Shown here: piece by piece, positions 25,335 through 36,829 of the stretch
How the letters are laid out: every line of letters begins with the position of its first letter
How positions within the stretch are numbered: the first letter of the stretch is position 1
Source: Marasmius tenuissimus
Taxonomy: Eukaryota > Basidiomycota > Agaricomycetes > Agaricales > Marasmiaceae
NCBI GenBank assembly: GCA_029532415.1
Contig: JAQOTA010000053.1
Span: 1-64,000 of the forward strand
DNA: 64,000 bases
Reading direction: 5' to 3'
Notes under the pieces: generated by a model
Databases searched by the model: none
The model's input: only the letters and a program-made list of their open reading frames with translations
Told to the model about the DNA's origin: nothing
Position numbers and translations under genes: made by a program

Positions 25335-26501
25335 CTATAATCCAGCTGTACGTGAAACACGATAGGGCGGTGGTGTTCTGCCGTTGTCAGCTTCCAATGT
25401 TGTCAACCTGTGCATCACACTTTCTAGTTGTGTCTGGATGTTGAATGAGATCTCGGTACTACCTGCACCCGGAGTCTCAGAACGGGAGGAGTGCTGCCGC
25501 TGGTGACTTTGAGCTATCAAGTGTTGACCCTTGCGAGAGACGGGAAGTGTGGCCGGGACCGACAGGGAGTTATGAGAATAAGGCAGCGGTGTGATTACCG
25601 CTTCTAGTGGTTTTTCTGTGCTCAGAAGGCGAATGAACTTCCATCAAAACTCAAAGCGAAAGATTTACATACTTCGATTGAAGAATTGTATCCTCGAGTT
25701 GCGCTTCCGGAGTCGCAAGTATAAAATCACCAATAGGAGTACGAACGCAATTGCGCCGACGACGCTCCCGGCGATAATTCCTTTGGATGGCTTCTTCAAT
25801 GCCGACGATACCGTGGAAGGATGGATGGATGGCCGATGCGAGTACAAAGACGTGGCCGAGCTAATCCGTTGGCGGTTCATTCATGGCGGTTAGTTACGAT
25901 CCGTGTTCTTCGAGCAAAAGCCGCGATTCACCGAGATTCAATATACATCCCGGACGTCGAAGTAAGGGTGAAACTAGTGCTGTTGCTCGTTGCGGGAGTG
26001 TTTATGGAAGTTTGAGCAGGAGCCTCCGCCGTTGAGATACTAGTAGTGACTACTTGGGTACTCACAGCGTTTCCTCTAAATGACCCAGCGGTGAGAACGG
26101 CTTGTTGAAAAACCATCAGCACAGAATTCAAGACCACCCACTGAGTACTAGTTTGGTGAATCTCCGTTTTCTTCTCAGTGCTCTCGCTTCGGGAAAGGCT
26201 ACCACCCCCTCCACCTCCGCCTCCACCTCCACTTCCTCCACCTTCTCCGCTCCCTCCCCCGCCGCCGCCTCCTCCGCCACCTCCTCCGCCACCTCCGCCG
26301 CCGCCGCCTCCCCCTCCTCCTGATTCGCTTCTGCTCTGTGGCCTATGAGAGCATCTTTCTTAAGATCATAAGTGAGCTTACCGCCAAAAGGCCAGAGCAC
26401 GCAGAATGGGTCTTTGGAACCGTACTAGGTACCCCAAGGCTATCAATGAGTCAGTGTCACAAATTAACAGGCAACGATACTCACGTCTCAGACATTAACA
26501 T
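25335..26501 (-). CDS. Single-pass membrane protein of the same family (copy D), poly-Gly ectodomain
   Basis: Minus-strand exons begin with a very short first exon (MLMSE, 26501) with donor GTGAGT. Then come an exon LGVPSTVPKTH, an exon RSES followed by a long glycine run (26322-26205), a Thr/Ser-rich exon (TSINTPATSNSTSF), the membrane exon (GIIAGSVVGAIAFVLLLVIL then LRLRKRNSRI), and a tail exon (QLESVMHRLTTLEADN, PPPYRVSRTAGL). The tail matches copies C and E closely. The N-terminus lacks an obvious signal peptide in this reading, so the true start may differ. A TATA-like CATATAAAC lies near 26625. Confidence 0.55.
26205..26322. repeat. CCN/GGN microsatellite encoding a glycine run
   Basis: About 118 bp of near-continuous CC(T/G/A) on the plus strand. 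In the frame of copy D (minus) it encodes around 40 residues that are almost all glycine with a few serines. Copy E has only a short GSSG-type linker at the matching place, so the run looks like a replication-slippage expansion. Confidence 0.7.
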
Positions 26502-27647
26502 TGGGAAAGAGTGTGGGATTGCGTGGGAAAGGAAATCACAGTCAAAGGTACCCGGTCAACAGGTACCTTCACTTCTTGCCGAGCGTACAAACTTCGAAGA
26601 AGACTGAAAAGGAGTTGGCGAGTTTATATGTGTAGATCTTCACACTTTGATCGGAGGAGATGCCTTCTCGTTCTGACTCCGGTTATGTCGAACAGGTGTA
26701 TGCTCTTGTTTACCGTTGAATGGTCCGAAGCGTCGCAAGGGTGCATGTTGTAGAAAATGACACCAGAGACGGTGAGGAATGATAGCGAACTAGACTCATG
26801 AAAGGTGCCCTTGTTGGGCCTCGAGCGCAAACGTCCATATAGCTAGAGTCGCGATCATGAGTCATCAGACCTCCATGATCGACAATGTGCCCTCAAGCAG
26901 CATGTCATTCAAGTTGTAAAGGTTTGGCAGTCACTTCAATCTGAGTGATCTCGGGCCGTTCAACCTCATTGTCTCCTGAGTCCTGGCCCACTTATTCTCT
27001 CCTTTGAAGGGCTTGAGAACTAGAAGCTATAGATCCTCAGAAGAAATATCCCAACTTTAACGCGTGAGATATCCTGCTAACAGGAAATCTCGTCTGGACA
27101 TGTGTTTCAGAGGTAAACAGGCTTATTCGAAGTGTTCCGATACCTTGAGAATGCACGGTAATTTCTCGTGTTAAATTCGGAGAATACCCAGCATCGTATC
27201 GTGATGTAAGCCTGGAGTGTGGTTACCAGGACTGTCTGCAAGGCTACCAAGTTTCTAGAAGTATCACATCGTCGCGATATCATGATAGATACAAACAACG
27301 GGGCTGATTCGGAATCCTACGGTTTCTGAGCACGAGTTTGAGCCTTTTTTATACTCAGGTATGACCTCGCCTGATTTACAGTTTGAAGGGCGTAACATGA
27401 GGATAAGGACGCGTATCAAGAATTCCAGATACCGAGTCAGAGGCACTTGATGAATCTTAGTTTACAGCCTCCGAATTCAAACTTCACAACACGGTGTATC
27501 TGAAGCTGTTTGCTATCATTCTAGCTACGGTGTGATCTTTGATCGAGTTCTCCAAATCCCAATTCGACGATTCATACACTGGTAGAGAGTTAGCGTGCAG
27601 CTACAGCTACTTATCTAATAACAATCAAAGGGAGTTGTTTATTGTGA
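26502..27647. other. No gene assigned
   Basis: Promoter region of copy D at the low-numbered side; the rest has only short open frames without motifs. Confidence 0.35.
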
Positions 27648-28615
27648 TCAAGCTGTACGTGAGACATATTCAGGGGGCGCCCTTCTGCCATCATCGGCTT
27701 CTAACGTTGCCAATCTCTGCATCACACTCTCCAGCTGTACCTGAATGTTGGACGGGACCTCCGTGCTTGCACTTGAAGATTCCGTAGTTGAGGGCCGCTG
27801 TTGTTGCTCGCGACTTTGGACCATCTCGGGTTGGCTCTTTCGAGACACAGAAGCTTGGGCCGGCACTGACAAGGAGCTTTGAGAATAGGGTAGCGGTGTT
27901 ATTACTGTATGTAGCCTTGGCTCTTCTGCTTATGGAAGGTAAATGGAACTGTTATGGTGGCTCACAAATGAAAACCCCCTTACGTCGTCTGAAGAATCGG
28001 ATATTGAGGTTGCGCTGCCGGTAACGTAGGAATAAAAATACCAGAAAAAGTAAAAAGGCCATCAACGCAATTGATCCGACGATGATCCCAGTGATGACTG
28101 CTTTCGTAGGTTGAGAAGACTGCGGAGAAGAAGGTAGGGAAGAGGGCTGGTCGGGGGATGACGGAGATGAAAGCAGGGAAGAAACCTCCAATGCTGTTGA
28201 GCTCGTACTAGTATTGATGTGGAGAGACGCTGTATTTTCCGGCCTACAAACCAAAGCAGTGAGCACAACTTGCTTGTGTATGTGGGCGCAGAAACATTCA
28301 CGGAGGGCTAGTCATATAAGTCTCCGTCTCGTTCTCGCTACTGCTTCTATCACAATGTTTTTCTCCTGACGACCCGGCGACGACATTCACTACGAAAGCA
28401 TTAGTAATGGGCATACAAACCCGATTGCGAGTTGAGATTGAAGTTTTACAGCGGACAAGACTTGCTTTGAAGAAACTGAAGATGATTTTGCCCTCGATAG
28501 AGTGAAAGAGCTTGTAAAGTCGGACTTTTGTACCGTGCTATTTCAAAGCCACAGATAAGTCGATGTCACAACTGGAGAGGCAGTGCATTAAGACTCACAT
28601 TTCAGCCTTGGTCAT
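27648..28615 (-). CDS. Single-pass membrane protein of the same family (copy E)
   Basis: It has the same exon plan as copy D: a 17-nt first exon (MTKAE, 28615), a Ser/Lys-rich exon (SDFTSSFTLSRAKSSSVSSK), then VVAGSSGEKHCDRSSSENET. A Ser/Pro-rich exon leads into the membrane helix (IIVGSIALMAFLLFLVFLFL) with stop-transfer RYRQRNLNIRFFRRRKG. The tail carries QLESVMQRLATLEADD and APPEYVSRTA, ending at 27648. CATATAAAG at about 28690 is a likely TATA box. The tail matches copy D most closely. The function is unknown; Ser/Thr-rich outside, basic plus short coiled-coil inside. Confidence 0.6.
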
Positions 28616-30200
28616 CGAAGGAAATGGAGTTAAAGTCAAAAGATACCTTTGTTTCTGCGGACCGGAAGAATGAGACTGAGAGGAATGGGGCATCTTTATA
28701 TGTATGGATACGAAAGGCTCTCTCCTCGCATCTTTTGGAGATATATTCTCACCTTGCCTCCGGTTGTGTGCGACGAGTACTATACTCATACCTTCGATCA
28801 AACGGTCCGAAGCTTTCGGAGTATTCAATCGGTAAGAAACTGCCTCAGACGTGGATAGCTATCATGGTCAATTTGATCAACGTCGGGCCTCAAATATCCG
28901 TATTACTAGCTACAATCATCAGACCTCTATGATCAACATTGCGATTCCAAGGAGCACATGAAACAAGTGATGGAAACTATCGGTCATTCGGCCGCAGAAT
29001 GTGGGCTGACTCGAGCTTGGTGATACCAGACAAGTACAGTGTACTTATACTTAGTTGTTGCAGAAGTGTTTCTATACAAACACTGAGATCTATCGAGAGG
29101 GCGACTAATAAGAGCAACCACAACAGAACGGCGGGACAGTCGACAAGCGTCTCGCACTGGTATTGTAAGCAGGACCAAGACACGGAGTCACTAGTCAGCC
29201 CTTGCCGAGCTTCGATAGCGCTGTAAAGAGTCAAGCTAGTATAACGGAGCGAGGAGGACAGAGGTTTGTGTTATTTCCGTGATAGATCCATGATAGGGCC
29301 ATGTTAGGTCCGTATTAGATCTGTGATAGCTTTGTGGTAGTTTCGGATACAGTCAGGACTCAGTGACCATTTGGAAGAATTGGTGAAGTCAGGATATGTA
29401 AGAGTGAGAACAAGAGTAAAGTACGCCATCAAATGTCAACCTCTCTAGCAAGGCTCACAATAAGTCGTTGTAATTCAAGCATGAGGATCGAGTACCAAAC
29501 TTTGCTGAGTCCGCTTCAAATGCCAGTTGAATGGGGCCACGAAACGACTATGTAGGTCGGAGGTATGATTTAATCAAACACGCTGACACAAAAAATCTAG
29601 TCTCCTAAGACTCGAGCTTCACAGAGCAACTCGTAATCATACGGTACCCAGAATGCCCGTCAATAATCTGCCGGACCGAGTGGACGGGCGTGTGAGAAAA
29701 GATTTCAGCATTTCCCACGCTTCAACCGCCGTCAACGACGAGTGCAAACGAAGAGGGTCAGTATTCATTCGAAGAACAGGATAACTAAATCTCTAAGTAA
29801 AGCCAGTTCCGTGGCAGTTCCGTCGTAATTTGGTGCGCCGCACCACGAACAGGCTAATTCAGAAATTTTGGTGGCCCCCTCGCCTGGACTCTTCCTCTAT
29901 CGTATTCTCCAAATGAAGGCACAGGTCGATCATGACATCTCTCAACGGCACCTCCGTAGAAATATCTCATAGTAATGTTGCGGCGATATATTCTGCGATT
30001 CACTGAGTGTGTTTTGGCTTATGACAGAAACTCGCAGGAAGACAAATTGGACCCGTTTTGAGAGAAATTTAGCAAGCTGAAGATAACGCCAAGAGCCGAG
30101 GGTCATTGGTCTGGGTAGTATTCTCGATGTATCGCCGCTCACAGTAGTGGCAATGGGTAACAATTTGCAAAATTGGCCAGCGTATTTTTGCCGGCTAAGA
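28616..30200. other. No gene assigned; holds an 11-bp tandem repeat
   Basis: Short frames only, apart from the tandem repeat at 29266-29342. The right end (from about 30250) begins the inverted duplication described separately. Confidence 0.35.
29266..29342. repeat. Seven-unit 11-bp degenerate tandem repeat
   Basis: Units TTGTGTTATTT, CCGTGATAGAT, CCATGATAGGG, CCATGTTAGGT, CCGTATTAGAT, CTGTGATAGCT and TTGTGGTAGTT follow each other without gaps. The shared core is Y-Y-R-T-R-W-T-A-G-R-T. The period is close to one helical turn. Confidence 0.75.
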
Positions 30201-30998
30201 GCCGTTCGCCGTTGAAGGCTGCCGTTCTAGACTAAGCCCAGACCACAAAGCTTTGTGCCAAAAGTTATGTCGTCAGTTGCCATCTGCGCTGTTCAAGACA
30301 GTAGGCTTACCGTGGAAGACGTCGTCATCGATATTCTGGGTTCTGGAAGGATGGCGGTAGAAGCGACTCGGAGCAGCACTGCCGACTCTTGAAGCCCAGT
30401 GAAACCCGGCGATGAGTCCGATTGGGCTGGACGAGGTAGGACGCCCACGGCATGATCAGATCACGTCAGTCGCATCAAGTCGCGTCGCTACAAACTCAAC
30501 TGTCGCGATCCATTGCCACAGCAGCTCATGGCCAAATTCTAAATGATACCATGAGCCTCGTTATTCAACGTACGAAGGAGAACGTGGTAGGGTCCGACTC
30601 ACCGGGAGACCTTCGTCCATGACTCAAAAGTATGCAGTTCTCCAAAGAGAGTTTCCTAGTAGCTCCTTCAATACTGTGGATAAAACGAGGACATGATTAG
30701 GTACTGAATACACAACGCCGGCTGCTCGCCCAAGGCGGTTTTTGGAGCATTTCTATAATCAACCGACAGCCGCTGGGTATCACGGAGTATCGATTTTAAC
30801 CTAGTATGTGGCTCCAAAAACTCGGAGGCCCCTACAGTGTTTGATATTCTCATTCATCGCATAACCACCAACCGACAGATTTCATCCAGTCTCATAGCCG
30901 CCATTATGTGGAGTCATTTGGAGTACTGAATAGTACACCCTCTTTACTTTCCGAACCAATATACTCAGGTATTACGCCTGTACACTCCATCCGAGAGG

Positions 30999-31005
30999 TA
31001 TAAAA
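30999..31005 (+). promoter_or_regulatory. TATA box of the secreted-protein gene at 31085
   Basis: TATAAAA lies 86 bp before the ATG. The inverted copy has the same box at 45117-45111 (minus), 96 bp before its ATG. A related promoter (GAGAGGTA near the end) is present at the right edge of the window. Confidence 0.65.
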
Positions 31006-31084
31006 GACCTCCCGAACCATCCTCTAAACCACAAAGCGGAAGCAAACAACTTCACAACCTCTAGAGTCCCTTACTACTCCCATC

Positions 31085-31442
31085 ATGTTCTTCAGAACCG
31101 CAACCATCGTCTCTGCTATCGCCGTGCTCTTCACTGGTCAAGCCATGGGTGCTGCCTTGATTGCCACCGACCCAGGTAGGCATCCCTCTTTATTCGACCC
31201 AAGGTCGGGGAGTAAGAAAGTAGCTTACTCATTCTTGTCTCTGATAGTCTCTGCTTGTGGACCACCTAACAACAGCGACCACAAAGCCGGAAGCAGCTGC
31301 AAGTTCTACGCCGGCCCTTCCGATAGCTCCCAGGTCGTTTCTGGCAGTGAGTCATCTCCGAACGATGTAAGTATGATTTTGGCGCTGACATTCGCCCATA
31401 GAATGCGTCGAAAAGGATGGCAAGCTGACCTGCATTGGCTAA
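31085..31442 (+). CDS. Small cysteine-rich secreted protein, family member 1
   Basis: Three exons, 31085-31175, 31248-31346 and 31402-31442, give 76 residues. A signal peptide (MFFRTATIVSAIAVLFTGQA) precedes a mature chain with four cysteines in the pattern ACGPPNNS, SSCKFYAGPSDSS, KCVEKDGKLTCIG. Introns are canonical (GTAGGC...GATAG, GTGAGT...CATAG). A strong TATA box lies upstream. Close relatives in the window: 44663-45021 (nearly identical, inverted), 60367-61010 (decayed) and 62595-62937. No named domain is recognised. The size, secretion signal and cysteines fit the general profile of fungal small secreted proteins, but no activity can be inferred. Confidence 0.85.
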
Positions 31443-31841
31443 ATACCCGACGGTGTGAAATCTCAAAGGAAGGCGGAAGGACCGAAAGAAACGATAGTCC
31501 GAGTTCTTAACTCCTAATGTGTAACATTTATACGTTCGAATAGAACTCCATCTGATCAAATGCGACCCTCACTAATCGCTGCTACAACATGCTATGCAAG
31601 AGGTACGAGGCACTGCATCCTCGCGCCGAGTTGCGACGAGATGAACAATCAAGGTACGCTCAATTTCCAAACCAAATATCTCGCTGTTGCAGCTCTTGAG
31701 CCGTAACGTAGGCTCACAGTCAGCAAAAGTCCACAGTGATAATCACCTTTTATCAGTCTTGAGTCTCGAATGGGAGTTCGATAATTCTGATTTTCGAGGG
31801 TATCATACATCCATCAAGTATCCCATCTAATGGTCATGTCT

Positions 31842-33270
31842 TCAATCAATCTCTTCGATGTTTCGCTTCTTGATTACAAGTACAATGGAGGAAGCTGTTC
31901 TACTGTCCTCCGTACGGTCGCCCTCATCCTCAAGGTGACGGCGAGAGATTGTCGAGCGCGTCTCGCGAGCCTCAATATCATCGCCCCATATGTCTTGGGT
32001 TGGTGGGATGCCAACCTCGACCTGCAGCGCGGGGATAGGTACACTCCCAATAGTGGGTGGACAGACTCCGTCGACCAAAATTGGAGGAAGAGACATGCGA
32101 TTGTTCTCTCTAAAATTGTAAAGCTTGATTCGTAATGTCAGAGTGTTGAACGTGATAGCCTAAAGCCGTGTTAGTATCGCGACAAAGGAGGTCACTGGGA
32201 AACGCACGCACTATTACAGGAGTGATGGCATCCAAGGTAACGTTCATCGCCGGAACCTTTCCGAGGAAAAAAGCCAATAGGAAGGCCTCCGCAATCAGTT
32301 GTATCATCGCAGACTCGAGGAGGATCCTCAAAACTGGACCTAATTTCGACGGAGTCATCGTGAGATATTTGGAAGAGGTAATCTGTGTCGTCCATATCCG
32401 AAAGGCCATGAGGGAAGTGGTGATCGTGTTCACGACAACGAGAGTGGATGAATGAGCAATGATCCAGCGGTTCAGCGAATGGTGAATGAAGTCGTTGGTC
32501 TCGGGGCTGTTTATGTACATTACGCACACGCTGACCCCTATAGCTGAAGAGCCAGTACAATGAGCGTCGAGTCGTGGAAGAGTGATAGTACTGGAAGAAA
32601 GCGTACCTGCCTCTACCAGTACCAGAACAACCAAACCAGAGACAAGTCGCCGACTTCTATCCCAAAGAATCCATGTTCGATATACCTACAAACGCATCAG
32701 TGTTCCAAAAAGAAAAAAGGATTGTAAGCCATTGACGCACTGCCGCTGAGCTCCCCAGCACCTCCTGTATAACGAACAACAGATCTTTCATGATTCTATG
32801 CCAATGAGTCAACGTCTGGAGGAAGATTGGTGGTGGTACGCCCGTCTTTCCTGCAAAAGCAGTCGAATAACGGTAGTAGTTGATGCTGATGTGAACCGTG
32901 GCCACGAGGAACATTATGGTTGATATCTTGAGCATTGTCTTCAGGAACGAATTTTGGTCATGACGTTTGCCATAGTAGAAATAGAGTAACATGCTTACAT
33001 TGACATGCCCAACACCCCCAGTTCGAACTCGTTCGCAAGCATCCGGTGCGAGGGTAATATACAATGTGAGGAAGTAGTTGCACACGAGGAAACCTATAGG
33101 CCGCTTTAGGATCTGGAAACTCGAAGGATGACTGTGTAAAGCATCGGACTGACCATAAAGAACCGTCTAGAAAAACCATGTTATGTCGTCTCTTTGGAAA
33201 CGGATGCAAGAAGACTCTTACGACTCACCTCCACCCAAATCGCTGCCAGAAATGAGGCAGACGATGGCAT
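31842..33270 (-). CDS. Seven-helix membrane protein of a basidiomycete-specific family
   Basis: Exons on the minus strand: MPSSASFLAAIWVE (start 33270); TVLYGQSDALH with QILKRPIGFLVCNYFLTLYI; FLKTMLKISTIMFLVATVHI; then VYRTWILWDRSRRLVSGLVV. These are followed by AIGVSVCVMY with TSLMAFRIWTTQ and LRILLESAMIQLIAEAFLLA, and ITFNTLTLRIKLYNFRENNR with a charged tail of about 85 residues ending at 31842. The motif order (Y-R-x-W after helix 4, R-I-W after helix 5, L-x-E-S-x-x-x-x in helix 6) is that of the large family of uncharacterised seven-helix proteins common in agaricomycetes. Introns are canonical. The duplicated secreted-protein gene lies about 400 bp away, tail to tail. Role unknown. Confidence 0.7.
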
Positions 33271-34724
33271 CCGCCGCAAGTCAGTAGAGGCCAGATAATT
33301 TCGAAGGGGAGAATAAAACTAAATGAGGGAATCCCTGCAGAAATTATATAAGAGATATAGAAACGTGGGGAAACGTCAACGGAAGCTTTTGGGGATCTCC
33401 ACCGACGGAAATTTGTTTCGGCGGGAGGTAACTTGGGAAACAGATCGATGTCAGCCGATCGACGATGCTTGACGTCGAACGCGAGCCTTGACAAAAGACC
33501 ATTTGTGAGAATCGGGTTTTATATCAAGAAGCTAACTCGAGGTCGAGAACATCGATGAGAGTGACAAGTGGTCGTGCTTGTGGTCATGCTTGTGGTCGCC
33601 GTCAGAGAAGAAGAAGATACCTGTGGGTCTAAGATGACGCGTTCCCATGTGAAGTCACGTGGACGTCCACAAAGATTCCCGGCAAACTCCGAGAAGTCGA
33701 TGGCACGGAAGGTTTTCATGCTCTCTGAGCCAACTATCAGGTATACGGGAAATATGGGGATTGAATCATTCAAACTACCCCGACTAATTATTCCTCAAGC
33801 TCGGTGTAAACCGAACTTCAAGTTCTGTTTCCCCAATTACCATGACGGGTCTTAAGCAACCGACATGCATTCATATAGGATATTCCACTCAGGCTCGCCT
33901 GGAGATACACTCACCCAATACGCTTGGGGATACGAGATAAGATGTGATGCACTTGCCGCGCTATACTTTGGACTGTGTATTGCTGGATATCTTGGTGGAA
34001 AGAACTTCTTGACTCACTTAAGATTCACCATTATTGTATTTCGAAGCGTCAGAGGGAGCCTGTATAACTTCAGCTCGGTGGGCCAATCGCTCAAGAAATT
34101 GAATCATAGAAGTTCTTCGATTTAGCTCGATAACACCGCTTTTTCCGATACCTGCCTCGTTTGAAACCAGCTGCCGTGACATTCTTCAGTGAACGTCTTA
34201 TTTTTGGGGGCAGAATATCCGCTCTGCATAAACCATTCCTCCCCACGATCGACTTGGGAGTCAGCGGTGACCCATGCCTTCAAGAAGGTTTCGGCCCTTT
34301 CCGAATAACCTTCGTAGGCTTGTGAATCTTCGTGCTTACTACTTAGATGTATGGCGACTTGTGAGTGTTCAACAACTCAAAGAGGAGCCTCATGACTCGA
34401 GACAAACTTACAATTAGAACTGGTGGACATTGACTGATCAATCTGCGCGCCGGTAGCAAGGACCGAAGATATCCAATGACCCAAGGTACCCTAAATCTCG
34501 GCGTTCTAGCCCGAGATACTTAGCTCGACCCGGGTTCCTCAAGTATTCTAGGCGCTCCAGATCAGATTTGGTGATATTAAGAGTTTATTATCGCTGTATA
34601 AAGTAGAAGTATTGGATGTGTAACACTAAGCCAAAGCACGTTTGTTTCTATGTAGTGGCACGGAAAGTGACTTTGGAACACCTGGGAGGGTCCATGACGC
34701 TCTGTCAGCTCAGCAATTGAGCGG
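33271..34724. other. No gene assigned
   Basis: Short overlapping frames without motifs. It separates the seven-helix gene from the ferric reductase 3' end. Confidence 0.35.
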
Positions 34725-36829
34725 TCACCAGGCATACTCTTCAACGTGAAGGTAGACTTCCTGACATCCAGGTTTTCCGAGTACTATTTCCCGTTGAACT
34801 GAAGCCACGGTATTCCTGACCTCGTATAACAATGATTCCGGTCCGCAGGCTACGAGTAAATCATATCCGTTAGCATTTTAAGGATTCAAATGGCCGCAGC
34901 TTGACGTACCAGCAACGCCCAGAGTCCGATGATGCGCTCCAGCATCCTGAATAAGGGTCGGAACATTCGCACGCCCATAGCTCGGGGTCAAAGCTGTCGA
35001 TAGTGTCGACTCTTTTGCCGTTGTCTCGCTAGCGCTGTCCGGGCTCGAAAAGGTGGTATTTTCAGTAACGTGTATTTTGATAGTTACGGAGATGGAGACA
35101 GCCTTTCTGAGTATCTCTTGGATTTCGTTTGTCAACCATGATATGGAGTCTAAATGGGTTTTCGTTAGCTTTCAATCACCCCGTGAATGCCATAAGTGTG
35201 GGAAGCCTACCTCGCTTTCGCACCGACCATACAAGATCTATTGACTTGCAAGTAATCTCGCCGGCGTTTGACTTTCGAGCCAGATCTTGAAGAATTGGTA
35301 AGGGGAATGTAATGCCCGTACCACCGGCGAATAACAGAACGTGGTCGTAGATCGAGAGATCATGGCCTACACCACCGAAAGGGCCGTCCAGAAGAACGGG
35401 AATAGACTTTGTTTCTTCTCGTTGAAAAAGGTACTTGTGAAGTCTCTTCGTTAGTCCGTTTGCCTGGCGAATGAGTACGACCATTTCTTGTGGCTCGTCT
35501 CTGTCCGGACTCGGAATATTGGCGATCGTGAATGGATGACTAAAAGGAATAGGGAAGGGTCATTTTATCAAGTCAGTACGTATTACAAGGCTGAAGGGAG
35601 AGAGAAGGACATACGATTGGAAAGGCATCACCGTCAGAAAATTCAGGAAATAATGTTGTCCCGGTTGCCACGACTCCGAAGGCCGACATCGAATCCTCAG
35701 CTTAACCATGCCACCCTCCATGACCTCAAACCTCGCCCTCGGAACAGTCCCACCATTCGCCCATATCATCCACCCAAATCTACAAACAACACTCGCACCA
35801 TAGATCGCCACAGTCGCCCATAAGTAATCCCAACTCCCGAGGAGTTTGTTACAATGAACGAAGAACAGTGCGATGAAGAGAAGTGCGGAGACAATGTGGA
35901 GGACTTTGAATATTTCGTAAAAGCGGTTTCGGATGATGGGTAGACTGGCGAAGCAGAGCCAGCCCAGAATAGAGAGGAGGGCTACGCCGGACCAGTAGTA
36001 GACTTTGTCGGCTACGTCCCAGCTCCATTCCCATTGGGACAATGGTTCAAACCCGGGTTTCATCTCGCGGGTGCCTTGAATTATCCATGGGAGGGAATGA
36101 CTGGGTGAAAAGGTCAAATGGGAACGATATGAGGTAGCGAATATCACGTACATGAGCGAGAGAACGAGGAAGATATGAGACATAAATTGGTGATAGACTT
36201 GGAGTTTCTCATGCGAGTGCCCGGTTATGAACGTGACAAAATTCCACTTCCCGGCGAAAGCCATAATGAAAGGAAAGCAACCGACTAGTCCGAATGAAGT
36301 ATTGGTTAGGTATAAGAGGCAATGCTAAAAGCATTTGTAACTCACGGGCCATGAAGCCACTTCTCATAGCCAGAGGCGGTCCCCCTACATTCCATCGGGA
36401 TCTGTAGTACGGACGCGTTGCCCACGTCCAAGCTATGAGAAAAATCAGCTTAGTAGCTGTCAAAGGTTAGATTAGGGATAACGGGAGCGTACTCATCGTG
36501 AAGGCAAAAAAAGCAAACATTAGTAGTAAAACTCCCACCGTCGGGAATTGTACGCCCAGAAGCTTCTGTTGTTTGGCTGCAAAGTACCTGCTCGTTGCCG
36601 CGACTCTGCGATACACGCCCGACTTGGTGTACAGTACTCCGTACCGTCTTCGCAAGACTAGAACGAGACGAGCTATGACGAAGAGACCCATGATCCCGCA
36701 CACGAAGGAAACCACGCCAACTGCATACTTTGGACTCTCCTCGTAGGGATCACGCAAATTCTCTGCGTGCTCTGCGTGTGAGTGGCCAGATTTGTCGTGT
36801 CGCGGAAGAAGTTCGGCGAATGGAAGCAT
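34725..36829 (-). CDS. Ferric/cupric reductase transmembrane component (FRE family)
   Basis: Six exons (36829-36493, 36432-36346, 36284-35615, 35539-35211, 35149-34910, 34849-34725) give 595 residues with every splice in phase. The protein reduces Fe3+ at the cell surface with electrons from NADPH through FAD and haem. Seen in order: an N-terminal helix (VGVVSFVCGIMGLFVIARLV); a ferric-reductase core with haem-ligand candidates (GHSHEKLQVYHQFMSH, then KVLHIVSALLFIALFFVH); an FAD-binding segment (WQPGQHYFLNF ... HPFTIANIP); and an NAD-binding segment (DGPFGG, FAGGTGITFPLPILQDL). The C-terminus is CGPESLLYEVRN to EEYAW. Length and order are normal for the family. The start is the first ATG of the long exon; an upstream extension has none. 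No iron permease or multicopper oxidase lies next to it, so it is not part of a visible uptake cluster. Confidence 0.93.

Larger units (their letters stand above)
30250..31570 (+). repeat. Left arm of a large inverted duplication (partner 44530-45800)
   Basis: Read on the plus strand this segment matches the reverse complement of about 44530-45800 almost continuously. It includes the upstream decayed gene, the shared promoter, the whole three-exon secreted-protein gene and its 3' flank (for example CGCTGGGTATCACGGAG, ATGACTCAAAAGTAT). Divergence is visible but moderate. Confidence 0.8.

Noticed and set aside
26128..26400. Glu/Ala-rich frame on the minus strand
   Set aside because: It is another frame of the CCN/GGN microsatellite; the glycine frame is the one that joins the exons of copy D.
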